This document shows positions 28,751 to 41,169 of a stretch of DNA of 64,000 bases, piece by piece. The stretch is taken from the NCBI GenBank assembly GCA_018389105.1, contig JACATO010002187.1, positions 1,018,001 through 1,082,000 on the forward strand, in the 5' to 3' direction. Both the position numbers and the translations under genes were made by a program. Every line of letters begins with the position of its first letter. Position 1 is the first letter of the stretch. The notes beneath the pieces are model-generated. The model was not told where the DNA came from and ran no database searches. It was given only the letters and a program-made list of their open reading frames with translations. The DNA comes from Nautilus pompilius (taxonomy: Eukaryota; Mollusca; Cephalopoda; Nautilida; Nautilidae).

Positions 28751-29640
28751 TGATTGTCTAAGTGTGCAGGGCATTCAGGATTAGTATATTCTTGTGAGTT
28801 CATCCCCAACCACTACTGGTTTCTTGTACGGTGTAGGCAGCCTGCTAATAATCTAGCTGTAGGCCATTACGGCATATTCGATGACAACAGGACAGACAAG
28901 GTTTGGCCCGAGAGAGAGAGAGAAATCATCCTAAGTGCAGCTCAGCAGTGTAAGTAATCAAGCCTGTAGCTGAATAAGAATTCTGCACCTTTCATTGAGG
29001 TATAAACGTCCAAAAGATGCCGCAACGACTATCTACCTGCACATGACATTTTCTAACTCACAATTTCTTCCACCACATAGCAAGAATAGTTTTCTTAACC
29101 AAAGACTTTAAAGTAAATTTTTTTTCTTCTGGAATTGTTCTCAAAAAAAATGAAGATCAACAAGTATGATGTTTTTTTGTTTTTGTCCCCCCCCCCTATT
29201 CTTTCAACTATAATACACATTTCTTTTTAAATACTCAACACTTGACTTTTTTGACTCAAAATTAATTAATTGCCACCAGTGCAATCCATAACTGTTGCTG
29301 TTGTTTCTTTTGGATTAAATCAAATCCCTAAATTCACCACTAAAACATCCACATGTATCTACACGCTAAACAATGAATGTATGCAGAACTGCGTCATGTG
29401 CTGCTCTTTTATAATTATTACACTGCTGTGCATACTAAGACAGATTTACAAAATAATTTTAATTTAGAAAAAAAAATATTTACTTATGCAGCATCATGTA
29501 TATAGAATGTTTGACTTTTTTCTTTTTATTTCATGCAAGAAATTCTTTTGATGGAGAGAGAGAGAGAGAGATATTATTTGTTTAACAATTTAACAGATTT
29601 GCCTACAGATATATTAAAGGAAGTTGTCTAGCACCGTGGT
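28751..29640. other. No gene seen; possible SINE scrap and simple repeats
   Basis: The segment at 28760-28960 has gtgagttcatccccaac, which is weakly like an RNA polymerase III B box, and a GA run at 28910-28922. A (GA)n run lies at 29553-29571, a C-run at 29187-29198 and T-rich tracts nearby. No exon is recognised. Confidence 0.3.
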
Positions 29641-29649
29641 TACTGTTAA

Positions 29650-29892
29650 CAAGCATTACCATACCTTGTGGGGCCTGGCACTCATCTTCAACAGGAAGTG
29701 ACCCTACTAATTCTCCTCTACTTATCTGCAGAGGGGAAACCAGACTGATACAGAAGAAAGAGAAGAAACCATGCTAAGGGAGCTTTGCCAAACCAGGTTG
29801 GTTTCCAATGGGGTTGAACTCAGATCCTTTGCTCCAGCAAGTTGACACACTAGACACCTGACCACACTAGACACCTGACCACCCTGCTGCCA
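29650..29892 (-). repeat. tRNA-derived SINE (copy A)
   Basis: On the minus strand this begins gcagggtggtcaggtgtctag and continues to a B-box-like gagttcaacccc, about the spacing expected for a tRNA-derived polymerase III promoter. The body after it (tttggcaaa...ctagcatggtttctt) is shared with the SINEs at 58372, 60565 and 61690. The 17-bp unit ggtcaggtgtctagtgt is present twice in tandem in the tRNA-like head, which other copies lack. Confidence 0.7.
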
Positions 29893-31390
29893 AATAAATC
29901 TTAGTAATAGCCAAGAAAGTTGATGTTCTACATTCAGAAACATGTATAGATGAGGTTAGCAAAAGTTTAAATTCATGAATTGTTAAATATAAAACAGACT
30001 TTCAAGCATGAATTGTCAAATGGCTTTATCAGACAATCACTCTATAAACCATGTACATGATAAATAATTTTCGATTCCCCTATCTTTCTCTTTACAAGTC
30101 AAGCCTAGTTCACAATAAATTTCTAAAAGAATTTTAAAAAATCAAAGCATGAAAATTACATCAGGTAAAAAAGCAAGGTGATGAGAAATGCTCAAAATAA
30201 TCCTTCTTAGTTGATTACTGAAATTATAGCCAGCTCTCTACAAGTAAATAGTTTATTACAGATTCCCAAAGCAGCAACTGGAAGTCTTGAAAATAAACAA
30301 GCAATACCATGGCACATACATAATATTGTGTATCTAAACAGTTAAGAATTAAATCATTAAAGAACCCAAGTACAGTTAAATCAAAATGTGAGAAGGCTAA
30401 AACCCAAAGTCTCAGTCTGTTAAATCAAACCAACAAGCCTAATTCTCAATATATTTGCACGAAGTCAATTTCCAATTTATTTGCAGTTGTCTAGCACATT
30501 AAAGCACCTATTCAACATTAATCATTTTATCAATATTAGAAATATTTAAGATTAACAACTACATAACAATGAGTTGTTTTGAGATTTATCCATCTTGCTC
30601 TTTGCTTGAAACTAAAAAGCAAAGGGTAATTAATTAAAACAACAAAACCCTGTATAAACAAGTCCAAAATCTACTATAGTCAAGGTCAACTTTGTTAAGC
30701 TGAAACTCAGATGTACGTTCTAGTCACTGGGTGTTCATATACAAACATAGTAGTCAATGGTGTGGACTTCTAGTATTTATTCAGTGGAGATACATGGTAA
30801 ATAGGCAACATAATCTGCAACTGTCAGCTCAAAGGCTTCAAACTTCTATGCCCTTCCTAAACTCTGGAGCCCTGCATCGAGATGTATGAAATACTATTCC
30901 TCTGCAAACTTATTCAAGATTATGGACAAGTCCACTTTTCTTTTGTTAAATATACAATTATTTTTTAAATAAAAAAAAAAATATTATCAGTTACCACATC
31001 TAGATGCAGCCAAGTTTTTATAGTTTTTGTTATTGTTGTTGTTGTTTTTCCTTTCTAAAAGCATACAGGAGGCCCAAATAATAATAATTAGAATATATGG
31101 GGAAATATGAATAGATCACGTATCAACTCTTAGCCAAAACTTCAAACTTGGCTATCCAAATCTATGCAAGTATCCAATGAAAGCATTCAAGCCATTATTG
31201 GAGTTCTATAAAATTTTCAGAATAACAAAAATTTCCAAGAAAATTTTGTTTTCCTTTGTATGGTTAAAAATCATACATATATACATACTCAGAAAAAAGA
31301 ACAGAGCAGTAGAAATTTTAAAATAGTCACAATTCTTAATTCTTTACAATTGGATAACTATGAAAGTTTGCAGAGCACTGGCCAGGATGC

Positions 31391-31429
<39 letters not shown>

Positions 31430-33720
31430 AGAAGATCGTCAAGAAATCTACGACTAAAAACAAAAGAATGCATTGAAACTACCAAAAGGAAATTAATTCC
31501 CTTCAAAAAACTTTATACAAGCATTATTTTCTATGGGCCAAATGTCACAAAGAGCATTGTAACGCACTTGCCAAATTAATATTTGGATGGTGGGGAAGTA
31601 CATATCATCTTAGTTTAGAAAAGAAATGAAAAATGTAATTTTGTCACTGGGCGTACCATTCTAGACAAGGCAAGTTAACAATTCTTCACTTTGTTTTAAT
31701 TCATGATTGTACTTTTGAACAATTTATTTAAGCCAAAAAACACATTCTGTGTATAATTGGTATAAACATAGAAATAGTAATAAATCAAACTAAAATTAGA
31801 ATCTCATAGAAATCAGCTGATTTGAGGTTAAAAACTGCTCAACTCAAATCAAGTGATCCACTGTGCATGTGTGCATGATAAAACTGCTAACCATAAACAT
31901 TTTTTTTTTTTATTAATTAGAAAAAGATTTGCGGTAAACACAATGTTATATGAGCAAAAGATTGCAGACAAACTTTATCGAACTGCAGAATCTTTCCAAG
32001 TCGCCGATTGTAATCAGATCTGAAAACAAGGACCTGCCTGCTGCTACAGTAAAGACTTTATCAAGCACCTGCCTACATCGCCTAATATGTTGGGGGGGGT
32101 GTTGTTTCTACAAATATTTTCGAAAAAAAAAAAACAATTAATGTAAAAGTATAATTTTACTTTTTGTGCATTATGAGAGTAGCCAGAGATTAGGTAATTT
32201 ATAGCTCCAAGGTATCGCAAATTCGCCACTGAGATAAGCTCTACAGCGTCCTTTAATGTGGAGAGAGAGCCTAGCAGCACCAGTGGAAACAGTAGATAGG
32301 TAAAAGACACTGTTCAGCCAACCACAAAACTAGCGCGTGGACAGAGAGGACTGCGTAAAGAGAAGCAGCTACGTTAAACTGGATGCTGACGGTCTCAAAT
32401 GTCCGAGGAACAAAGCTGATATGCTGCCCGGCATCAGTCGTTCAGTCAATAATAGAAGAAGAAAATCACGACTACGTTGTTTTAGAACGGTTCTTTCGGT
32501 TCAGCAAAATTGTGATAAAATCTTTGATCAACGACAGATGTTCCTTATCACTCGAGTACACTAAGAAATTAAAATGAGTGCCTTAGACGTTACTGGAATG
32601 CATAATTTTTGTAAAAAAATGTTTTAAAAAGTACTCAGAATAATTGCAGCAGAGCTGATAAAGAATCACTCATTTGCTGGAAATTTTTCTGAAGGAGTTC
32701 AAGATGCAAAAAAATTTTAAAGTATATTAATGGGCATCAACCCAATTAGGAATGTTAAAATATAATTTATTCATAATCAAAATGTAATCTAAAATGAACA
32801 GCTTGTATTTTTCTGTTAAATAGCAATAAACATTCTGAATTATTACCATTTGTTTGTCAATCCATGACTAAACAGTGGTCAAGCTGAAATAATATTTTTA
32901 TTTAAGTGACCACTTTTTCTAGAAAGGTAAAATCCAAGAAACATACATTTTTGCTATTAAAATCATGTGCTTAATAACTGGGGGGGTTTTGAAAAGACAA
33001 ATATTATACATAGCAATTTTTCAGAAAACTGGCTGAATGATACATCTCCAGGAGATGTGCAGGTGTCGCCTGAAAACAAACAAAAGATTTGGGATGTGCC
33101 AGATAGCCAATAGATATCCTGGCGCTCTAAGTATCCAGCCGCAAAGTGAGCAATAAGTTATAAATATTACATGCATTTTTCTTTTTTTAATTTTAAATTT
33201 ACCATAACAAGGGCTAATTGAGTATCCAATCCAGCATAAGTTCTCACAACCGCCAATATGAACAATCAAGATTTCCTTATTGGGATGGACTTTGTTGCGC
33301 CAAAACACTTATGTAATAAAGATAAGAGACATTTAAAAGGTTTATATCTCTATAAAAACAAAGATATATTATGAAATTAAATAGAACCAGCCAATAGAGG
33401 CTTTATGCCATCAACAGATGAGCAAATGTAATAACCAGTCGTAACTCATACATTCACATTTATTATTGTTCAAGTAAACTCTTATTTCAGACTTATTGTA
33501 CATTTTTGCTTTTAATGCTTTACAGTTTCTGTTAATGGAAATGGCACACTAGCTACTAAAAATAATAAAGATTAGATAATTAAATTATGTGATACTTAAA
33601 ATAGTTTATTATAAAAAAGTATTACTTATAATGAAACGAAAAGAAAAAAGTTCCTTTTAAAACTGCTATATAATGAAATTGGCATAGCAACAGTTCCAGA
33701 GTCCACCATAACAGGAAAAT
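29893..33720. other. No gene seen; AT-rich intronic sequence with microsatellites
   Basis: It holds the AT microsatellite at 31395-31426 and A-runs near 30970 and 32125. Minus-strand open segments at 32044-32310 and 33021-33308 and plus-strand ones at 32337-32577 were examined. None resembles a known family. A chance RRHLHIS stretch at 33069-33044 recalls the FHA motif, but its exon phase does not fit FoxK. Confidence 0.4.
31395..31426. repeat. (AT)n microsatellite
   Basis: An uninterrupted run of 16 AT dinucleotides. Confidence 0.97.
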
Positions 33721-36062
33721 ACTAATTTATTCCGATTTCTTTGGCATTATCTGGTGTCAACCTATTGCAATTGTGTAATTTTTGGCAGCAGTATTGAAAA
33801 AAAAACTGCTCTAACTGTACTGAGGTTGGTGATGCAATAAGATATTTCAAAACCAGAGCTTTCAGTTTTGGGAAGTCTGAGCTATTTTAATGGCACCTTA
33901 TCAGAGGCTCTTCTTTCTGTGCTAGTAATGGAAGAGTAGGATTTTGCTCCCTGTTCTGCAGTTTTCTGTTGTTTCTTTTCACTTGACTGTTTTCCAGAAG
34001 GCTGCTGGACTGTGCAACTTCTAAGCTCACTTCTGCGGTATCCTCACCTTCACTGACGCTGCTATCAATATCGGTTTCTGAGGAACACTTGGCTGGCTCA
34101 TCGAAGCATTCCCAGATATCTCCATCTGTGCCAGTGGCGATATCAAGGCTTTCACTGCTCTCTAAACCAGCAACTTCTTCAATATTTATACTGCTGGTGA
34201 TTTTGCATTCCCCAGCATCCATTTCATCACTTATTCGCTTCTTGGCTTTAACTTCATCTTTCAGAAAGTCATTTATAAAATCTTGCATCTAAAACAGTAG
34301 CTATTAGAAAGCATCCTTTCACTGATGTTAGTTCGAGCACCAAGAAAATGCCTTTTGACTGCTGCTTTTTTCAATTCTCCTTTCACCATTTGAACTCCAG
34401 CATCCTTTTGTAGCTTAGAAAGATCAGATCACAATATGGCTGTTGCTGGAGAAACATGGCTGACAGTCTCTCCTTGTCTTAAATAGCTTGTCTGGTCATC
34501 TTCTCAAAAAGACAGATTAAAGTTTCAATGAGGTTCCACTGATATGCTGCAAATGTTGGAGTATCAAACTCAGCAGCACAAACAGTTACTTCTCCAAAGT
34601 GATGGTTCAATGTGTAGTAAGTGAATTCCATCCTGTGGACACACACCTTGTATAAGTTCATGACAGGAAAGCTTTAGATTTTCCAGAAGAGATTTCAGTT
34701 TCATGAAGGCAATATTGAGGAATCACAAAAACGAATGAGACTTTTTCCGCATTTTACAATGATGTCAGTGGAGGTTCATTGTGACAAGACAGTGTCATCA
34801 ACAACTAATTACGGTGCAAATAAAAGTAACCAGAACCTGAAACAATACAGAAAGAATGTAGCCTATAGCTAGAAGGTAGGTGTGATTTCAAAGATTTCTG
34901 CCAAACCGTTTTTAACAAATAACACCTTTTTTGACATTTGTAAGATTGTATTTAAGAGGCTTGGGTCCAACTCATGGAAAACTTCCATCATTTCTGTGCT
35001 AAACAAATTGAACAAAATAAGAAAATAGATTTATCTGACACAAATACTAGCTTTTCATAAATTGGATGAGCCTCTTAAAAGTACAATTGTGCTTGATAGT
35101 GGAAGGTTAAGGTGAGAAAATACTGTTTACATAGTTATATTTCTTAGCTAGATAATTGTGAAGTATACCCACATCATCAAAATGTAAAAACTAAACAAGT
35201 TAATGGAGACATATACATTTAGAAAAAAATTATTGACAACTAGTAGAATAGTGAAATTTGTAATGTCATATTATTAAAAAAAATGATTATTAATGAATAC
35301 CAGGACAAAATAAGATGATTATCATAATAAACTTAATTATAGATTTTTGAAAACTAAAGAAAATAAGCAAAGGAATTTTTACGAGTCACCACAGTCATTA
35401 TCACAGCTTTTCCATGACTAAATTTTTTAATTCAATCCGTATTAGTCATTAACAAAAGTTATCAATCAATCTATACCCTGCTAAAAATGATGTTTTAAAA
35501 TCTAGTTACTAAAAAGCTGCAGGAGGACTGGACTGTGTGGATGGACTTTGTCTGTGAAAACTTACTTATATCTTATAAAATTATACCTAAATAGGTACAG
35601 TACCAAATCACACTGTACTATTATCTTACTTACTTGTTCAAACAATAACATTAGCAACATTGTCACTCACAATAAGATGAAGCTGATTTGTTTAAAGTTC
35701 CCATTCTTCAAGGGCAATGTTTATCATCTTTGCTATGTTATATCCTGTATGACTGGTAGGAAAGTGCTTGGCACTCAATGTATATATTTCTCCCTGCATT
35801 TTTTTTGAGAGATAAAATAAGCTGTTAGACTTATAAATGATTCATTATTCGATGAGCTTGCCCAGATGTCAGTAGTGAATGATATGTTTGAAGCAGCAGC
35901 AGCCAGCTTCCCTCTAACTTTAGTCTTTATTTTTTCATAAATCTCTGGCATAAATGTTTGACAAAAAATGTGTCCTACTTGGCAAAGGGTAACACAGAGA
36001 AGAGCCAAAGTATTGATTAGTCTACTAAATTCCTCTTTCCACAAGGGTAAAAGGTTCAACAT
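33721..36062 (-). pseudogene. hAT transposase relic, ZBED type
   Basis: Minus-strand pieces follow the order of ZBED-like hAT transposases. At 36062-35775, SNISFTTDIWASSSNNESFI with SLTAYFI matches the family's FTTDxWTS...YLSLTAHFI block, which carries a catalytic Asp. At 34661-34479, MEFTYYTLNHHF and YQWNLIETLI match the WNSTYYML...QW region. Next, DAGVQMVKGELKKA near 34405-34360 matches the DAGVQTMKG-type segment. At 34288-33887 there is an acidic Ser/Glu-rich linker. The stretch near 35800-34700 is AT-rich and probably holds deletions or insertions. Neither terminal repeats nor the N-terminal BED finger were found. Stops and frame breaks show it is inactive. Confidence 0.8.
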
Positions 36063-37226
36063 CTAGAGCCAAAATCTCACCTTTAAAAAAAGAATTAAAT
36101 AAAACTAGACAAGTTAAATCATTTAAACACTGAATGTTTACATTTATTACATTCAGAATGAATTTAACTGAAAGTAGAGCCTAGATTACATTGCTATACT
36201 ACAAATTTCAAAATTGTTGTGTTTTAACTTTACTAAATTATCATTAGGCCATGGAGCCAGTATTGCATGTTGGTAGGCTTAATTATTTAATTAACAATCA
36301 GATAGTAATATTAGGTAATTGGATCAGTTAATTGACCCATTGACCAGTATTCAAACATTTTAAATTTATTTTTATAGAAATGCTATAGCTCGGTATCAGT
36401 AAATATTAATATTCTGATTAATATATCAGTTGGGAAAATAGATTCACAATAAACAGATTATTATTATTTACTGTTACAGATCCAGAGTTCTAAATAATGG
36501 ATTAAAAATAGTTACTGATCCAATTACCTTAGCTTTCCTTAGATAAGTTTAAAAAAAACAATAAAAAACTATGTATCTTGGTTGCCATGTCATAAGATCT
36601 AGGATATTTCAAGTTGTACATTTCACTGTGCTCAATTGTGCCCTCAATGGTAGGTTGAGAATATAATGGCTGGTGTAATATGGACTGAACTTCTAGATCA
36701 TCTTTTCCTCTAAAGGTTCCTGAGAAGTTTTATATTTTCTTGATTGTTTACTTTTCAAATGATTTCACAGTGGATTGATTGGCATAATGAGTTTTTGATG
36801 TGTTTTACCACTCATGTACTTCAATGAAAAACTTCCTTTAGAGATTATGCAATCAGCTTTATGTTCATTTTCTCCAGATCCACAAATTATGGAAGTATTT
36901 CCAGATATTAAACTTTAAATTTGCCAGCTTTCAATTAACTTTAAATAAGCTTCTATAAAAAACACTATTATGTATATAAATTGGTGCTTCATATAATTTT
37001 ATAATTAATTGAAAATGTTGACAACACACCAGATTCAGAATAAAGTAAACATTCAATGCTTAATAGCTTGCAGTTTACTGTATGTAAAATGTTATTCATA
37101 CAATATTGTATTGAATATTAATTTAAAAGTTCTTCTTTTGTTGATCTTTACTTTATTTTGTTGAATGTCATAATTTTCTCACCAGTTAAGATTTTAGTGT
37201 AACTTAGATATTTGCATGTTTTATAC
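36063..37226. other. No gene seen; AT-rich intronic sequence
   Basis: Very AT-rich with no open reading frame of note and no recognised repeat. It borders the candidate exon at 37227-37354 on its downstream (minus-strand) side. Confidence 0.4.
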
Positions 37227-37354
37227 CTTTCCCTGCCAACAGCCAAATACCTAGTATCCGGCCCATTCTGAAGAGATTTCCGGTAAAGATCCATCCGTAA
37301 AACAAACAATGCACTGTCTAGCAAAAAGTCTGGCTGGCCTTGGCGGAATATGTG
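37227..37354 (-). CDS. Candidate internal exon, product unknown
   Basis: This 128-nt segment is flanked on the minus strand by a pyrimidine tract plus CAG acceptor (above 37354) and a GTATAA donor (37226-37221). The open frame encodes HIFRQGQPDFLLDSALFVLR, then MDLYRKSLQNGPDTRYLAVG, with balanced amino-acid use unlike the low-complexity noise around it. A second frame is open for about 33 codons, so openness alone is weak evidence. The exon starts at a codon boundary and ends two bases into a codon, exactly the phase the FoxK exon at 14871-14704 needs upstream. The peptide does not contain FHA motifs. It may be an alternative FoxK exon, part of a nested gene, or chance. Confidence 0.25.
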
Positions 37355-37744
37355 CTGTTAAAATGGAAGAAAACAAAAGATCATTTAGCATTGTTGAGTC
37401 CGGCCAAATCCACTGTCAAACGAGCTGCCAGCGATTCCATGGATGTCAGTAAGGGAAGTAGGTAGGTAGGTGCCTGCTAAAAAAGCCTACATCTCAAATC
37501 ACAACTTGCACCAAACATTTTTCACTCTCATCAACAACCAATGTCACATTCTGTAGATGGACATTAATTTGAACACCTGCTTCAGTGTGTTTGTTAAACT
37601 GTTGTTGTTGTTTTCAGAAAGTTTATGCAGCGACATCACTAATAGTTTTTGTATAATCTTCATGAGTGCAGACAAATTCTTTCCCCTTTTTTAATATGTA
37701 ACTATAACTCTTGATGGTTTGGATATTCGTGGTATAATCTATAG

Positions 37745-37972
37745 CAGTGATTCTCAACCCTTCCTGTCACTTACCCCCTTGGCTTGATGTATTTCGCCAT
37801 TTACCTTCTTACTCCATCAAAAAAAAATGTATAGCCGGCATAGAAAAAGACGATGGAACAACTTTATTATTAAGAGGAGGAACGGGAGGTGTGCCAAATT
37901 GAGCCAACCATGGATTGAATTTGGGCCCTGTTTTCACTCTGGTAGCCTAACTACTTGGCCACATGCTACCCA
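37745..37972 (-). repeat. tRNA-derived SINE (copy B)
   Basis: The minus strand starts gggtagcatgtggccaagtag with an A-box-like tggccaagtagttaggct, followed by a B-box-like aaattcaatcc. The A-box resembles Leu/Ser-type tRNAs. The body has tggctcaatttggcac, shared with copy C (tggctcagtttggcaa). The other end (37745 onward) reads cagtgattctcaacc, which resembles a hAT end. The boundary may therefore be a mosaic, and no partner end was found. Confidence 0.7.
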
Positions 37973-38341
37973 GAGAAAGTAAATTTTAAAATTTTCCCTG
38001 TTTGTAATTTAATGTGTAAAACAATTTTATCATGGAGTTTTGCTGCCACACCTATCTACACATCTGACTTTCCTTGGCTATGTTGGTGTTAACAGTAATA
38101 CTGGCAGAATTAACAAAATGGAGACCAAATTCGGAATTATGCCACAACATGGTTGTAATATTACAGAATGTCTTACAATTTCACATCATCTCAACTGAAC
38201 ATTAGCCATTAATGCTACCTAAACCACCATTCAGTCTAATATTAATCACAGATATCTGGAAGTAGTTCTATTTAATACTGTAACAATAATAATAATATCC
38301 TTCCACAGAAGCTGTTTATTGCTGTGAATTGGTCATGTACT

Positions 38342-38391
38342 TTAGAGAGAAAGAGGGAAGAGAGACAGAGGAGAGAGAGAGAGAGAGAAAA
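38342..38391. repeat. GA-rich simple repeat
   Basis: An imperfect run of GA/GGA units on the plus strand. Confidence 0.9.
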
Positions 38392-39550
38392 CATGCAATG
38401 AACAATTATATTTACTTGATATTTTACATCTGAATAAAATTTAATAAATACACACAAAAGACATTTTTGTCATTTTTAATAAGTAAAAGAAGTGCATTTG
38501 AAGCCAACAAGCTGTTTTGTGGAAAAGCTTAAAGAATCTACAGAGAAAAAAGGTTTTTTTGCTAAAATCCATTAAAAATAAATACCAAAAAATAATACTA
38601 TAATAAAACTAATAATACTGAGTCCCAACAAATAAAACAAATTGAGTTGCAAAGGAACTAATGAATGATGACACTGGAAGAATGCGCTCAAGTTACAACA
38701 GATTAGTCCAACAAACAGAGCAGGCATCTGCAGCATACCTCTGACTTGGTAGCAAATTTAAACAGTATAATACTTAAAGAGCCATGAAAAAAATAAAATT
38801 GTGTGAAGAACGGAAACTGTAAATGTCAAATTAATACACCCTTAATAATAAATGGTAAAAAGGAAAACATTTCTTCAAATTTGAGAGCAAACATCTAAAT
38901 TTCTTGTGGAGGGCGCATTGGAACCTTTAGAAAAATCACAACTGGCTGTCTGTAAAACATGTATAGTAGTATATCATAACCTGATTTGCCAACCTATAGA
39001 ATTATTATAGTTTTCATGTGCCTACCTTTAAGAAATCAATACTGAAGACTTCAAAAGGACAAAATTAATGATTTAAAAATGTGATTAGTGAGAGTCTTAA
39101 ACAACAAACACTACAACTTGTAATTAAATATTTAAATCTATTTCCATCACACAAACACACACAATTTATCACTAGTGGCAAAATTAATTATTTATGCAAA
39201 CTTGCACAAATTCATTAATGATAGTGAGGTCTCATCTAATAGACTTAATTATCAGAATGGAATTTCATATGACAACAACAAAAAAAAAAAAAAAAATTTT
39301 AGAAATAAAAAATTCCGTTTAGCTCTGCAGCGTTTTTTCACTTGCCAAATTGCGCTTAAAATTTCATCAGACAGTTTTAATATCCATGAGTAACATTAAA
39401 AGAGTAGTCAGTCTGTGCACTACCAGTTTGGTCAGTTAAAGGTTTATCCATGGCAGCTTGAGACGGTAAAGAGCATTGGGGTATATTATACATACATGCG
39501 TTTCTATTTTTTTTCTAAGGCATGAAAAAAGGCATCAGTAAACAGTTACA

Positions 39551-39573
39551 AGAGAGAGAGAGAGGGAGAGAAA
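39551..39573. repeat. (GA)n simple repeat
   Basis: A short purine run of AG/GA units with one GGG interruption. Confidence 0.9.
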
Positions 39574-41169
39574 GCATGTATACAAATCAACATACAAGAT
39601 GAGCTGATGGACGAAGAAGCCAACCAAAACCTGTATTCTTTTGTGAAAGTGTAGCGAAACCCACCATTTTGAGTTCTGCAGTAACTCTCGACTTCTTGCT
39701 TAAATAGCCAATACGTTTAGATTTTTTAACATTACCGGAAGACAAGAAAAAAAAAGGGGGGGCAAGAACCCCTTGACTGCCAGCATCAAATAAAAATACA
39801 CTGGTTTAGCGCGGGAGTGTTATAAAAATTAGTCAGAACCTTGAAGTGCTTAACTGTTTTTTTTTTTTATAACATTTTAAGATCAGGACCAGTGAATCAA
39901 AATCCAATTAACTAACATAAGGTATATCAAAGTACCGTTCCTAGACAGGTTTTTTCCAAATTATCACCCTATATGAACGTCTTGGAATTTATTTATTTAG
40001 CACTTTACTGATTCACATGTATTATAAACAGGAGAGAGAGACTTGCAAAGATTAGTGTAAAGACAAAACTGAGGCTGAAAAAGCCATGAAATAGAATACT
40101 TTTTAATTTTATAATACAGCAACATGTGAAAATAATGCACATAACCTCTTTTCCATAGTAATTTTATAATCTATGGTACATATTTTCTTATGGTTGATGT
40201 TGCTTCTGTTTTAGCTTTGAATTTTATAATAATTTTAAAAATTGACTGGATTGTAAATGAAGTCTCAGCCATTACAATTGCAGGTCAAAATCAGTTTAAA
40301 GGTCAGCCGCTTTCTCTAAACTGAAGGGCTCAGATTATCTTTCCCTAAGATAGGTTTTATAAATAGTAATTACATAATCACTATACTGTGGATAAATATT
40401 TCCATTGGTTTATCTTTATCTTTACTAGAGAAAACATCCAGATACTTTTTCCCCTAAAAGCTCCATTCCAAATTTTCTGGCTTCTCCTTCTGTGTCAGAG
40501 GTCATGTATCCAAACCATCACATGAATTAATCAATTTTCAAAATTCAGTTCATGTTAACTTCTTTTTTTTTTCATGGTTTTCTTTGATAAATCTCAAGAC
40601 GTTGCTCAAGATTTTCAAAACGATGGTTTTTGTCCTCTCTTTAAAACTTCATTCTTCTTCATCCATAACACAGAGAAGACCTGCATGTCAAAAAACTCTC
40701 TCAGCTGTGAGTGAAGGTTGCTTAAAAATTCATAAAAATAAAATAGTTTACTGGTTAGGTTTTCTTTTTTAAAGTTGACTGGTTTCAACTTAGCCTCGAG
40801 ATAAAAACAAACAAACAAAAAAGCCAAGTAAATTCCTACTGTCTTCCCGCGGACAATGGTCATTATGAACTACCCCACTCTCGGCACATGTACCAATGGA
40901 TTAACCAGACCAGCTTAAATCCTCCTCCATAGAGAACACAGATTTCCTTCAGATGCTTATTTAAGCCAAAAACTGGTATGAAATAGTTTAACTGATTTTC
41001 GTTTCTTGGAATACAGTACCTCAGATTGTCAGAAACTCACGCATCCTTAGAAATACTAATAAAGCTGCCCCTGACTATACGATGTTTAAAACAATTCCTC
41101 TGATCATAATCATTATTGTACTGAATTATCCTCTGGTAAAGTGATCACTCCAATGACACACCCTCTATA

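Larger units (their letters stand above)
37973..41165. other. No gene seen; AT-rich intronic sequence with GA repeats
   Basis: It includes purine tracts at 38342-38391 and 39551-39573 and an A-run at 39280-39296. Short open segments (for example 40584-40863) have no recognised content. Confidence 0.4.

Noticed and set aside
28760..28960. Possible further SINE with gtgagttcatccccaac as B-box
   Set aside because: There is no A-box at the right spacing and only weak likeness to the shared SINE body; kept as a note in the spacer entry only.
33044..33069. Minus-strand stretch RRHLHIS after a CAG acceptor, resembling the FHA motif SRRHL of FoxK
   Set aside because: The segment would be only 26 nt before a GT. 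It leaves one base at its 3' end where FoxK exon 14871-14704 requires two, and flanking residues do not match FHA.
37743..37760. cagtgattctcaacc resembling a hAT terminus
   Set aside because: No inverted partner end or 8-bp duplication was found nearby; possibly a chance match or a truncated element.
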